45,756 nucleotides of DNA from Planctomycetaceae bacterium. GTDB lineage: Bacteria > Planctomycetota > Phycisphaerae > Phycisphaerales > SM1A02. The notes under the pieces were generated by a model that ran no database searches, had not been told where the DNA came from, and was given only the letters and a program-made list of their open reading frames with translations. Positions 32,328 to 40,206 of the stretch are shown one piece after another. The stretch spans positions 1 through 45,756 of the forward strand of contig CANJHD010000012.1 in the NCBI GenBank assembly GCA_947474065.1, given 5' to 3'. A program made the position numbers and the translations under genes. The stretch's first letter is position 1; every line of letters begins with the position of its first letter.

Positions 32328-34166
32328 ATGCGCACATCGATCGCCGCGGCCTCGGCCGCCCTCGTCCTTGGTTCCATGCTCGCCGCCTCGTCTGCCGTCA
32401 ATGTGCCGCCGACGGGTCTCAAGGAGACACCTGCCGAACGAAACGAGCGGATGTCGTGGTGGCGGTCAGCGCGGTTTGGGATGTTCATTCATTTCGGTTT
32501 GTATTCCACACCCGCTGGTACGTGGGATGGCAAGGAAGTGGGCGGCGCGGGTGAATGGCTGCTGCAAACTGGGAAAATCGATCCGATCGTCTATGAGAAG
32601 ACGCTTGTGCCGCAATTCAATCCGGTTAAATTTGATGCCAAGCAATGGGCAGACATTGCTCGCGATGCTGGCATGCAATATGTAGTCATCACCACCAAAC
32701 ACCACGATGGTTTCGCGCTGTGGAATAGCGCGGTGAGTGATTACGACGTCATGGCGACGCCATTCAAGCGCGACATCATGAAGGAACTCTCCGAAGCCGT
32801 ACGCGCTGATGGCATGCAAATGTGCTGGTACCACTCAATCATGGACTGGCATCATCCTGATTACCTACCGCGCCGCCCATGGGATAAGCGTCCAGAAGAT
32901 CCGCAGAGCTATCCGCGCTATGTGAATTACATGCAGGCGCAGCTCAAGGAAATCCTCACGAATTACGGCAAGATCGGTGTCGTGTGGTTCGATGGCGAAT
33001 GGGAAGACACCTGGAACCACACGTGGGGTAAAAACACTGACGACTTTGTCCGGGGCATCCAGCCGCAAATCATTGTCAACAACCGCGTCGATAGCGGGCG
33101 CGCTGGCATGGATGGATTCTCAAAGGACGAAGCATCACGTGGTGACTACGGGACGCCCGAGCAAACCATTCCACCCAACGGAATGCCCGGGAAGGATTGG
33201 GAAACATGCATGACGATGAATGACACGTGGGGATTCAAGACTTCCGATCAAAATTGGAAGAGTCCACAGGAGCTCATTCGCATGTTGTGTGACATCGCAT
33301 CGAAGGGTGGCAACTTCCTATTGAATGTTGGACCGCGCGGCGATGGCACCATTCCGCCAGAGAGTATTGAGCGCTTGAAGCGCATGGGCGAGTGGATGAA
33401 GGTCAATGGAACCGCGATCCATAACACCGAAGCAACGCCGTTCCCTCGTAAATTCCAATGGGGGCGCATCACCCAGGGTGTTGGCCCACTGAGCGGGCGC
33501 GAGAGCACCACGCTCAATCTCATGGTCTTTCACTGGCCGGCTGATGGAACAATCCGGTTGACGGGTATCAAAAACGAGCCGATTTCAGCCAAGATTCTTG
33601 GCGCAGCCGACCGATCGCCCAAAGCGGTCCACCAAGATGATGGGATTCTCATCACTGGGCTCGGTGCCACGCCCGTAGATGCCGATGCGACGGTTGTCCA
33701 GATTGCAATTCTCGGCAAACCAATAGTTGAGCCATTCATCATCAAGCCCGATGGAAGCGGAGTCATCACCTGCGCAGCCGCTGATGCGATCGTGACTGGC
33801 AGCATTCAGTACGAGAATCGATTTGAAAATCTCGGCTGGTGGCGCGACACCGCGAGCACCGCCTCTTGGACGATCAAGGTGCCGGCTGCTGGAAAGTATC
33901 GCGTAGCCGTTGCCTATGCGTGCAACGTCACCTGTGGTGGCGACTTTCAGGTCTCGGTCATTCATCCCGGCGACCCCGATGGTGGCGCCACACAGACAAT
34001 CACCAGCAACCTCCCGCCGCGTTCTGATTGGGGCGATTTCATAAATCTCACGGTTGGCGACATTGAACTCACTGCTGGTACCCGCGTTATCTCTGTAAAG
34101 GCCGCCACCAAGCCTGGCGAATCCTTCATCAATCTGCGTAATCTCACCTTGATACCGGTGAAGTAA
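32328..34166 (+). CDS. GH29-family alpha-L-fucosidase, secreted
   Basis: 612 aa. Signal peptide MRTSIAAASAALVLGSMLAA (cleavage near SSA, residue 21-23). The GH29 barrel starts at WWRSARFGMFIHFGLYS; TTKHHDGFALW (His125/His126) binds substrate; the nucleophile is D222 in VVWFDGEW. GNFLLNVGPRGDGTIP closes the catalytic domain, then a beta domain (about 390-470) and a C-terminal carbohydrate-binding-like module (about 480-612, GWWRDTASTASWTIKVP). GH29 enzymes retain the anomer, unlike the inverting GH95 enzyme at 4503. It probably removes alpha-fucose from polysaccharide outside the cytoplasm. The ATG at 32328 is the signal-peptide start and follows a TATCCT box. Confidence 0.94.
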   Translation: MRTSIAAASAALVLGSMLAASSAVNVPPTGLKETPAERNERMSWWRSARFGMFIHFGLYSTPAGTWDGKEVGGAGEWLLQTGKIDPIVYEKTLVPQFNPVKFDAKQWADIARDAGMQYVVITTKHHDGFALWNSAVSDYDVMATPFKRDIMKELSEAVRADGMQMCWYHSIMDWHHPDYLPRRPWDKRPEDPQSYPRYVNYMQAQLKEILTNYGKIGVVWFDGEWEDTWNHTWGKNTDDFVRGIQPQIIVNNRVDSGRAGMDGFSKDEASRGDYGTPEQTIPPNGMPGKDWETCMTMNDTWGFKTSDQNWKSPQELIRMLCDIASKGGNFLLNVGPRGDGTIPPESIERLKRMGEWMKVNGTAIHNTEATPFPRKFQWGRITQGVGPLSGRESTTLNLMVFHWPADGTIRLTGIKNEPISAKILGAADRSPKAVHQDDGILITGLGATPVDADATVVQIAILGKPIVEPFIIKPDGSGVITCAAADAIVTGSIQYENRFENLGWWRDTASTASWTIKVPAAGKYRVAVAYACNVTCGGDFQVSVIHPGDPDGGATQTITSNLPPRSDWGDFINLTVGDIELTAGTRVISVKAATKPGESFINLRNLTLIPVK

Positions 34167-34169
34167 ACT
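34164..34169 (+). promoter_or_regulatory. candidate -10 box (TAAACT) of the unknown gene at 34179
   Basis: TAAACT overlaps the stop codon of the GH29 gene and is followed by nine bases and the ATG at 34179. Read-through from the GH29 gene is the alternative source of mRNA. Confidence 0.3.
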
Positions 34170-34178
34170 GTGCGCCCC

Positions 34179-35075
34179 ATGCCGACTTTCACACTCAACG
34201 GAACCGCGATTGAACTTGTGCCCCAGCCACGGGAGTCGTTTGCGTGGCTTGCTGGGCAGGTCTACCGCCGCCTACACGAAGGTCCGCCACTTCCAGCCAT
34301 CCTGACCGTCTTTGCGCACGAAGGCACCACAACCCAAGGGCTGCCAACGACCGATGGTCGCATCCAGGCAATCCTCTGGACCCTGTGGCAGATTGGAATT
34401 GCATCAGCGCGCATTGAGGGTGAAGGCGAAAAGCGCGAGGTGAAGTGGGACAAGGGTGAACATCTCAATATAGATGCCCGTCCCATCATTGAACACTTCA
34501 CGGAAGAAGGAATTGCTGAAGGTCGGGCACTAGCCGCTGCATTGGTAGTGGTTGCCGGACGCCATATCAAAGTAAACGGCATTGAAATGCACGTGAAGAT
34601 CAACAACTTCGAGCTCATCAAGGCGCAAGCCGCTGAGATGGAGAAGCGCCGCATTGATCCAAAGAATGACCCAGCCATGGCTGCCGCGAGCTATGTGGCA
34701 GAATTGCTTTCACAGGGTGCAGACCAGAATGACCTACGGTTGCGTGCTGCAGTTGAACTCGCTGCTGACCTTGGTATTCGTTCAATGTTTGTTGATGCCG
34801 CGACGCGCCAGTTGCGCATCGAAGGATTCAATGAGCAGGCCGCACTCGCAGCCGCATATTTCCAGGGTGCGCCGGTTGAACAGTTTCAGTCTGCCATCAA
34901 TCGGGCGCAGGCGCTTAATAAGATGGCACTTGAAAGTGCACAGAAGTCCGGACGCGCGCCGGCTTCTAGTACGGATGTCGTTCGGGGTTCGGCCGGATCG
35001 CCAGACTTGGTCGGTCTGGCAGGAAAGTCTGGAAATCAAGGTCAACAGGCGCCGTTTAAGCGCCGCCGGCGCTAA
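34179..35075 (+). CDS. hypothetical cytoplasmic protein with basic low-complexity tail
   Basis: 298 aa, not recognised. The N-terminus (TFTLNGTAIELVPQPRESF) looks like a small beta element; a central mixed alpha/beta part follows (DGRIQAILWTLWQIGIASARI; HIKVNGIEMHVKINNFELI), then an Ala/Gln-rich helical region and a tail ending in KRRRR. There is no signal peptide or membrane helix. A GTG at 34170 is an alternative start. It lies 12 bp after the GH29 gene and may share its transcript, but nothing links it to sugar metabolism. Confidence 0.6.
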   Translation: MPTFTLNGTAIELVPQPRESFAWLAGQVYRRLHEGPPLPAILTVFAHEGTTTQGLPTTDGRIQAILWTLWQIGIASARIEGEGEKREVKWDKGEHLNIDARPIIEHFTEEGIAEGRALAAALVVVAGRHIKVNGIEMHVKINNFELIKAQAAEMEKRRIDPKNDPAMAAASYVAELLSQGADQNDLRLRAAVELAADLGIRSMFVDAATRQLRIEGFNEQAALAAAYFQGAPVEQFQSAINRAQALNKMALESAQKSGRAPASSTDVVRGSAGSPDLVGLAGKSGNQGQQAPFKRRRR

Positions 35076-35268
35076 TCCGAACTGACCAGTGACTATTACC
35101 AGCAATGTGCGAGCGGCCTGTCCAAACGGACTCCGTGAGTAATTGTGCGCATATTTCCCTCACAGAATCCTTGACCTTGTACCCATGGAACCGACCGTTG
35201 CAGTGACCCTGCGTGGCGATTCAGTGTGGATCGTCACGCGGGGATCAGGAATTTGAGGAGGGAATGCA
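35076..35268. other. 193-bp intergenic region with a possible 23-codon leader ORF
   Basis: An ATG at 35185 opens a 23-codon frame ending in TGA at 35254-35256, whose stop overlaps the Shine-Dalgarno site (GAGGAGGG) of the macro-domain gene. It could couple translation as a leader peptide, or be chance. No other structure was seen. Confidence 0.25.
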
Positions 35269-35907
35269 ATGCGTGACCGAACCGATAGCGATCCGAAGTT
35301 GTTCGGCAAATTCGCATCCCCTGCCCCCGCACCACGGCCGCTACGGATTGAACTCCGCACGTCGGCTGCCGCAAACGCTGCCATCTATCGCGCACTACTC
35401 GGGGACCTACCTGGGTTGAAGGTCGTCAGTGGGCCGCTCCTGGATGGGTGTATTGCAGACGCAGTGATCGCGCCGACGAATAGCTTCGGCTATCTCGATG
35501 CGGGTATCGATAGCGCGTTCGCGCGCCGGTTCGGTCCGCGTCTGCAACGTGCTCTCCAGGAGCGAATCGGATGTGAATTCGATGCTGAACTTCCGGTCGG
35601 TCAGGCGATTATTGTTCCAACTGGTGACTTCACCATGCCGTTCATGGTGGCTGCTCCGGCAACGCAGTTTCCGGGCTACATCTCAGGAGAGCCGCTGGTG
35701 TACAGCGCACTTCACGCTGCGCTGCGCGCCATTCATGCGTGGAACATCGCGGATGAATGGCCACCGATTGAGTCGATTGTGCTTCCGGATATGGCGAGTG
35801 CAGCCCATGGATGGCATGCAGACGCCTTGGTTCTCCAGGTACGCGAAGCACTCGAAGCATGGAATCGCGAGATTTCTCCACCCGGCCAACAATCCCGCGC
35901 AGCATGA
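35269..35907 (+). CDS. macro-domain-like protein
   Basis: 212 aa. The segment ADAVIAPTNSFGYLDAGID has the macro-domain pattern (strand, then N-S-x-G...G-G-I/D-type loop that holds ADP-ribose), and the next helix RFGPRLQRALQERIG and the strand QAIIVPTG continue it. C-terminal IVLPDMASAAHGW fits the last macro-domain strand. Macro domains bind or hydrolyse ADP-ribose or related nucleotides. The ATG at 35269 has a strong GAGGAGGG site. It converges on the M48 protease gene (6-bp gap). Confidence 0.7.
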   Translation: MRDRTDSDPKLFGKFASPAPAPRPLRIELRTSAAANAAIYRALLGDLPGLKVVSGPLLDGCIADAVIAPTNSFGYLDAGIDSAFARRFGPRLQRALQERIGCEFDAELPVGQAIIVPTGDFTMPFMVAAPATQFPGYISGEPLVYSALHAALRAIHAWNIADEWPPIESIVLPDMASAAHGWHADALVLQVREALEAWNREISPPGQQSRAA

Positions 35908-35913
35908 GTCGCA

Positions 35914-37746
35914 TCAAGCCGCTGCCGCGATAAGTGGCATTGGTGCGCCGATGGCGGCACAAATCGCTCGTAGCAATTCTGCCTCGTCCACTGTGGTCTG
36001 TCCATCTGCGGCAACACAGGCGACGCACGCATCTACAAGTTTCCGCTTGCTATCTGGTGGAGCACCGCACAAATTTCGAAGTGATTCGTCGAGTGCATCG
36101 AGCGTGCACAAATCTGCGGCGATCTGCGCCGTTGGTAGCGAAGCATCTGATCCGCGCGCAGCTCGCCATGCGCGTGTCGCCAAAGCCTTATTGGTTGCTC
36201 CAGACCACGCCAAGACACTGACTACAAGTGCTGCATCGGCAGTCGTTGCACGCGCGCCTGGTTTCGGTTCTGAACCCTTACCTTCGATTGCGCTACGCAG
36301 GATCACCCGCACTGTCCACTCCAACCGATCAACCTGCGAATCGGTTGAGATCAAGCGCGTCAGCACGGAGCGAAACTGCTCATATTGCGCAGGCGAAAGC
36401 AGCGTAAGAGTTGCAGCGCACAGCTCAATGACCGGCAATCTCTGGCGCGGCGAAATGTTGGCGCTGCGTGCCAGTACATCGGTCGCACTTGCGAGCGCCG
36501 TGTCAGTTGAGGCAATCGTTGCAATTTGCAGATCACGTTCGTGACCATTCTTGGAAAGTAATAACGAACAAATCACAGCGCGCGCACTGAACGGATTTCG
36601 CGCTGCATCAACAACCGTCGCTGGCAATCCAGCCAAGACGTCGCGCGCAATATTGAGATCCGTAGGGTTAAACGAACCCATACCGCGCCGCGCCCCGCGT
36701 ATCGCCGTTGCGGAAACATCATGAAATGCAGCCACTTGAAGTACATCTGCTGACTGTGTCTGTTGAATTGTCGGCACCGCGGTAACACCAGCAGCCATCA
36801 TGTGTGTGCCACGGATACGGGCGATGCGCTCTTCGATCGGCGGATGGGTCGAGAAGAACGACGCGATTCCGTTTGCAAAGAAGAAGTGGCTAAATTCGGC
36901 TGCCGCGGGTGCGCTTAACTGACTGCCAGCCCCGCGTGCGATCTTCTCCAGAGCCCCTGCAATTCCCTCTGGATTACGCGTGTACTGCACTGCGCTTGCG
37001 TCGGCCAAAAACTCTCGCTGTCGACTCACTGCCGACTGAATGATGCGCCCGAAGAAGTAACCAACGATGCCGATCAAAAAGAGCGCGATGCCAATTCCAA
37101 GACCGATAGCAGCGCCATTGTTCTTATCGCGCGACGAGCGGGAATACATCTGCGAGCGAATCAGAATCCGGCCAACCATCGAAATTGCGAAGATTCCGCC
37201 AAGCCATGCCACTAATCGCATATTAAGCCGGGTGTCGCGATGAAATATGTGACTGAATTCATGTGCCATCACTCCCTGCAACTCATCGCGAGACAATGCG
37301 TGAATGCAGCCGCGCGTTACACCAATCACTGAGTCTTTCTCAGAATTTCCAGCTGCAAACGCGTTGATTGTCTCATCTTCCATGATGTAGACCGGCGGTA
37401 CTCGAACGCCGCTCGCGATCGCCATCTCTTCCACCACATTCAGAATGCGCCGCTCATCTGGATCGCTCGACCCGGGATCCACCTGCCTGCCACCCATGGC
37501 TTGTGCAACCGCTGAGCCGCCGTGCGACATCTGTATAAATTTCACGGCAGTTCCTACACCAACAACCGCTAGCACCGAGCCAACTGAAAGCGCGAACATA
37601 GACGGGTCAAAGATCTTCCCCTTGGCGATAGTGAGCGACAGCAAGACATGCACACTTGCGACCGTCGCAATGACGCCGATGAAAAATAGCGCGACAAGCC
37701 AACTTGTATTTCGCTTTGCCCGTTCTTGGCTTTCAAAGAAATCCAT
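35914..37746 (-). CDS. M48 (HtpX/Ste24-like) membrane metalloprotease with C-terminal TerB-like domain
   Basis: 610 aa. Two N-terminal membrane helices (about 16-40 and 49-72), then the zinc site HEFSH (162-166) with the third ligand E245 in REFLADA, and two further hydrophobic segments (about 180-195 and 213-232) between them. After the protease domain (ending HPPIEERIARIRG near 315), 230 residues of helical repeat-like sequence follow, and the last 50 residues (LVDACVACVAADGQTTVDEAELL) resemble a TerB-like module. It should degrade misfolded membrane proteins on the cytoplasmic side. It has a GGAGG site and follows lemA by 17 bp, a pairing found in other bacteria. Confidence 0.9.
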   Translation of the reverse strand: MDFFESQERAKRNTSWLVALFFIGVIATVASVHVLLSLTIAKGKIFDPSMFALSVGSVLAVVGVGTAVKFIQMSHGGSAVAQAMGGRQVDPGSSDPDERRILNVVEEMAIASGVRVPPVYIMEDETINAFAAGNSEKDSVIGVTRGCIHALSRDELQGVMAHEFSHIFHRDTRLNMRLVAWLGGIFAISMVGRILIRSQMYSRSSRDKNNGAAIGLGIGIALFLIGIVGYFFGRIIQSAVSRQREFLADASAVQYTRNPEGIAGALEKIARGAGSQLSAPAAAEFSHFFFANGIASFFSTHPPIEERIARIRGTHMMAAGVTAVPTIQQTQSADVLQVAAFHDVSATAIRGARRGMGSFNPTDLNIARDVLAGLPATVVDAARNPFSARAVICSLLLSKNGHERDLQIATIASTDTALASATDVLARSANISPRQRLPVIELCAATLTLLSPAQYEQFRSVLTRLISTDSQVDRLEWTVRVILRSAIEGKGSEPKPGARATTADAALVVSVLAWSGATNKALATRAWRAARGSDASLPTAQIAADLCTLDALDESLRNLCGAPPDSKRKLVDACVACVAADGQTTVDEAELLRAICAAIGAPMPLIAAAA

Positions 37747-37763
37747 TGCGAGCCTCCGTGTAT

Positions 37764-38432
37764 TTACATGCCAGGCGTTGTGGCACTATTCGGGCCCGGT
37801 CCATTGAATTCAACACTTGGTAGTGCGCGGGCGGATTCCTCTGCCTCAAAGAGCGCGGCCGATGCAAACGAAAATAATCGAGCCACTACTACATCGGGAA
37901 AGACCGCTAGTTTGGTGTTGTATGTCATCACTGCATCGTTGTACGCCTGACGCGCAAACGCTATTCGGTTCTCGGTACTGACCAACTCTTCTTGAAGTTG
38001 CAGCGCATTATTGTTGGCCTTGAGATCCGGATACCGCTCCATGAGAATCATCAATTGACCCAACATGGCTTGCAATGCGCCCTCTGCGTTCGCAAGTGCA
38101 AGTGTCGCCATGGCATCACCCGGCGCCGCGGTGACACGGCCGCGCGCTGTGATAGCCGCGGTGCGAGCCAGCGTCACCGCCTCAAGCGTTGACCGCTCGT
38201 GCTGCATATAACCCTTCACCGTTGCAACTAGATTTGGCACAAGGTCGTGCCGGCGGCGCAGTTGCACATCAATTTGGGAGAACCCATTTTGCACTCGCAC
38301 TCGGCGCGAAACCAGCCCGTTGTAGACCGCCATCAGCCAGATGGCAACAATGGCAATAGCCGTTCCGGCGGCGATACCCGCCACAAGGACAGGAGATACG
38401 GCGAGAATGGCGGGAGCGGAAAGCACGAACAT
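37764..38432 (-). CDS. LemA family protein
   Basis: 222 aa. One N-terminal membrane helix (about 7-32) is followed by the LemA signature (YNGLVSRRVRVQNGFSQID, then QLRRRHDLVPNLVATVKGY) and a helical-bundle domain. LemA proteins are membrane-anchored and of unknown biochemical role; linkage to M48 proteases is recurrent. The ATG at 38432 is seven bases after TAGAAC on the minus strand; the longer frame to 38564 would run into the divergent pcp gene. The last 25 residues after VVVARLFSFASAALF vary in this family. Confidence 0.9.
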   Translation of the reverse strand: MFVLSAPAILAVSPVLVAGIAAGTAIAIVAIWLMAVYNGLVSRRVRVQNGFSQIDVQLRRRHDLVPNLVATVKGYMQHERSTLEAVTLARTAAITARGRVTAAPGDAMATLALANAEGALQAMLGQLMILMERYPDLKANNNALQLQEELVSTENRIAFARQAYNDAVMTYNTKLAVFPDVVVARLFSFASAALFEAEESARALPSVEFNGPGPNSATTPGM

Positions 38433-38439
38433 GTGCGTA

Positions 38440-38445
38440 GTTCTA
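38440..38445 (-). promoter_or_regulatory. candidate -10 box (TAGAAC) of lemA
   Basis: Minus-strand TAGAAC with seven bases to the ATG. It overlaps, on the opposite strand, the -10-like box of pcp at 38444-38449; the whole divergent gap is 25 bp. Confidence 0.35.
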
Positions 38446-38449
38446 GCAT
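38444..38449 (+). promoter_or_regulatory. candidate -10 box (TAGCAT) of pcp
   Basis: TAGCAT is followed by eight bases (CGGGAACC) and the ATG at 38458. No Shine-Dalgarno site is present. Confidence 0.4.
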
Positions 38450-38457
38450 CGGGAACC

Positions 38458-39147
38458 ATGATTGGCATTCCACGCATCTTGGTAACCGGATTTGAGCCAT
38501 TCGGAGGCAGCCTATTGAACCCCGCGGCACTCATTGCCGAAGGATTGGCCGCCGAGGGGGTCAATGGAGTGATGATCCGGGCCGAAATTCTTCCAGTGGT
38601 AGGGGGTGTGGCGCCTGGTTCTGCACGGGCAGCGCTTGATGCTGTACTTGCAGAATTTCAGGCTGATGCCGCAATTCACTTCGGTGAGGCACACACCCGC
38701 AGTGAGTTCAGTGTTGAGCGTGTTGCAATCAATCTTCGTGACTATCGCATTGCGGATAACGCGGGCGTTTGTGCCGAAGATACGCCTGTTATTCACGGTG
38801 CTCCAAGCGCTCACTTCACCACGCTTCCCGTACGGGGAATTGTTGATGCTGTTCGTGTCGCAGGCATTCCGGCTGGGACTTCGCTTACAGCTGGTACCTA
38901 CATATGTAATGAAGTCATGTTCCATTCACTTGAACGGAGCGCGGCGACTGGCTGGCCGGCGATTTCTGGGTTCATTCATGTCCCGCAACTTGAAGAGCAA
39001 TTTGCAATTCGCCCCAACGAGGCGCGTCCAATGTCTGCCCACGATCTGATGATTGCTAGCCGCGCCGCCATCGGTGCAGTCATTCTTCATCTTCGAACTA
39101 TGCCGCGCGGAACAATGCCTGACCGACATCGCCGCCGACTTGGGTAA
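38458..39147 (+). CDS. pcp: pyroglutamyl-peptidase I (C15)
   Basis: 229 aa. Removes N-terminal pyroglutamate from peptides in the cytoplasm. Family motifs in order: ILVTGFEPFGG, the Glu region VERVAINLRDYRIADN, the nucleophile Cys in AGTYICNEVMFHSL, and the catalytic His in GFIHVPQLEEQ. The normal length is about 210-215 residues; the C-terminal 20 residues are basic. The ATG at 38458 was chosen because it starts directly before the first motif. It is divergent from lemA by 25 bp. Confidence 0.93.
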   Translation: MIGIPRILVTGFEPFGGSLLNPAALIAEGLAAEGVNGVMIRAEILPVVGGVAPGSARAALDAVLAEFQADAAIHFGEAHTRSEFSVERVAINLRDYRIADNAGVCAEDTPVIHGAPSAHFTTLPVRGIVDAVRVAGIPAGTSLTAGTYICNEVMFHSLERSAATGWPAISGFIHVPQLEEQFAIRPNEARPMSAHDLMIASRAAIGAVILHLRTMPRGTMPDRHRRRLG

Positions 39148-39150
39148 ATC

Positions 39151-39212
39151 AAACGGCACCGCCGCCAACTCGCATGGCCGCGAGTGAGACGGTGTCGTGT
39201 GGGGTACCGTTT
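39151..39212. repeat. nested inverted repeats downstream of pcp
   Basis: An outer pair (39151-39160 with 39203-39212, nine of ten positions paired) encloses a perfect 6-bp hairpin ACTCGC/GCGAGT (39168-39173 with 39180-39185, loop ATGGCC). It is directly followed by a second hairpin at 39218-39253. Confidence 0.5.
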
Positions 39213-39217
39213 ATAAA

Positions 39218-39253
39218 GGCGCATGTCGTTGGCACGTTGCCAAGACATGCGCC
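39218..39253. repeat. long hairpin: 16 bp stem with one bulged G and a 3-base loop
   Basis: GGCGCATGTC pairs with GACATGCGCC and TTGGCA with TGCCAA around the loop CGT; only G39228 is unpaired. No T-run follows on the plus strand; TTTATAAAC follows on the minus strand. It could end pcp transcription or be part of a structured RNA. Confidence 0.65.
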
Positions 39254-39396
39254 CCACCCTGATGTGTGGACTACAGGGTGCTTTGCCGAAGGATGTGCGG
39301 TGACACCCCTCAACACCTTTGTTACGATCAGCCCGCGGTGTGGTTCAGCACTATTCCGCTAATTTTCATACAAATTTCTCAGTCCGTCGGTTTGTA

Positions 39397-40206
39397 ATGC
39401 TCGCACGAAGTACTTGCCATCATCGCTGCTTTGAAATTACGCTCGCTGATCCGACTCGTCGAAACGCGTTGGGTGCCGCTATGTTCTCTGCACTCAATGA
39501 ACGATTGATGGTCGCTGCACTCGCCGCTGATGATCGACTCACCACGCATGATGGCACTCGCGTTGGGGCTGATGTCTTAGTAATTCGCGGTGAAGGACAT
39601 TCATTCTCATCTGGCTTTGACTTGGGTGCGTGTGTTGCTCATCCAGAGCACCTGCGTACCTTGGTGCTCGAACTCTCGCGGACCGTGCAAGCCATTCGAA
39701 CACTTCCTATCCCAGTGGTGTGTGAAGTCCGCGGCGCGGCACTCGCGGGTGGCTGTGCACTCCTCGCAGGGGCAGACTTTGTGATTGTTTCGCCCGATGC
39801 ACAGGTTGGCTATCCGGTACACCGCATTGGCGTGAGCCCGGCGGTCACACTTCCAGTGCTATTGGCAAATGCAGGTCCCGGAACAACGCGCGGCGTAACA
39901 ATGGGTGGTTCCATCCATGATGGCCTATCGGCGGTTCGTGCTGGGCTTGCAACCCACTGCGCCGCAAGTCCAGAATCACTTGCGCATGAGTGCAACATTT
40001 TGGTTGCTAGTCTCTTGACTAAGGGACCACTGGCTATGCGTGCAACCAAGCACTGGATCACTGAACTTGATGGATCGACCGACGAAGCACGGTGTCATCA
40101 CGCGTCTGAAGCCTCCGCGGCCGCCGCAGAGGGAGATGAGTTTGCGGAGATGCTTCGCGATTTCTGGCAAAGGCGCCAGTCATCGCCCCCGATCACGCCT
40201 CAGTAA
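39397..40206 (+). CDS. enoyl-CoA hydratase/isomerase-fold protein lacking both catalytic Glu
   Basis: 269 aa crotonase-fold protein. The oxyanion segments are present: GHSFSSGFDLGA and EVRGAALAGGCAL. The position of the first catalytic Glu in classical hydratases (GGGCE) is Ala here (AGGCA), and that of the second (FGQPE) is Val (VGYPV). So it is probably not a standard hydratase; some other crotonase reaction, or only CoA binding, is possible. The C-terminal region is helical and acidic. No clear ribosome site precedes the ATG at 39397; it follows 250 bp of structured intergenic DNA. It converges on deoC with a 14-bp overlap. Confidence 0.82.
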   Translation: MLARSTCHHRCFEITLADPTRRNALGAAMFSALNERLMVAALAADDRLTTHDGTRVGADVLVIRGEGHSFSSGFDLGACVAHPEHLRTLVLELSRTVQAIRTLPIPVVCEVRGAALAGGCALLAGADFVIVSPDAQVGYPVHRIGVSPAVTLPVLLANAGPGTTRGVTMGGSIHDGLSAVRAGLATHCAASPESLAHECNILVASLLTKGPLAMRATKHWITELDGSTDEARCHHASEASAAAAEGDEFAEMLRDFWQRRQSSPPITPQ

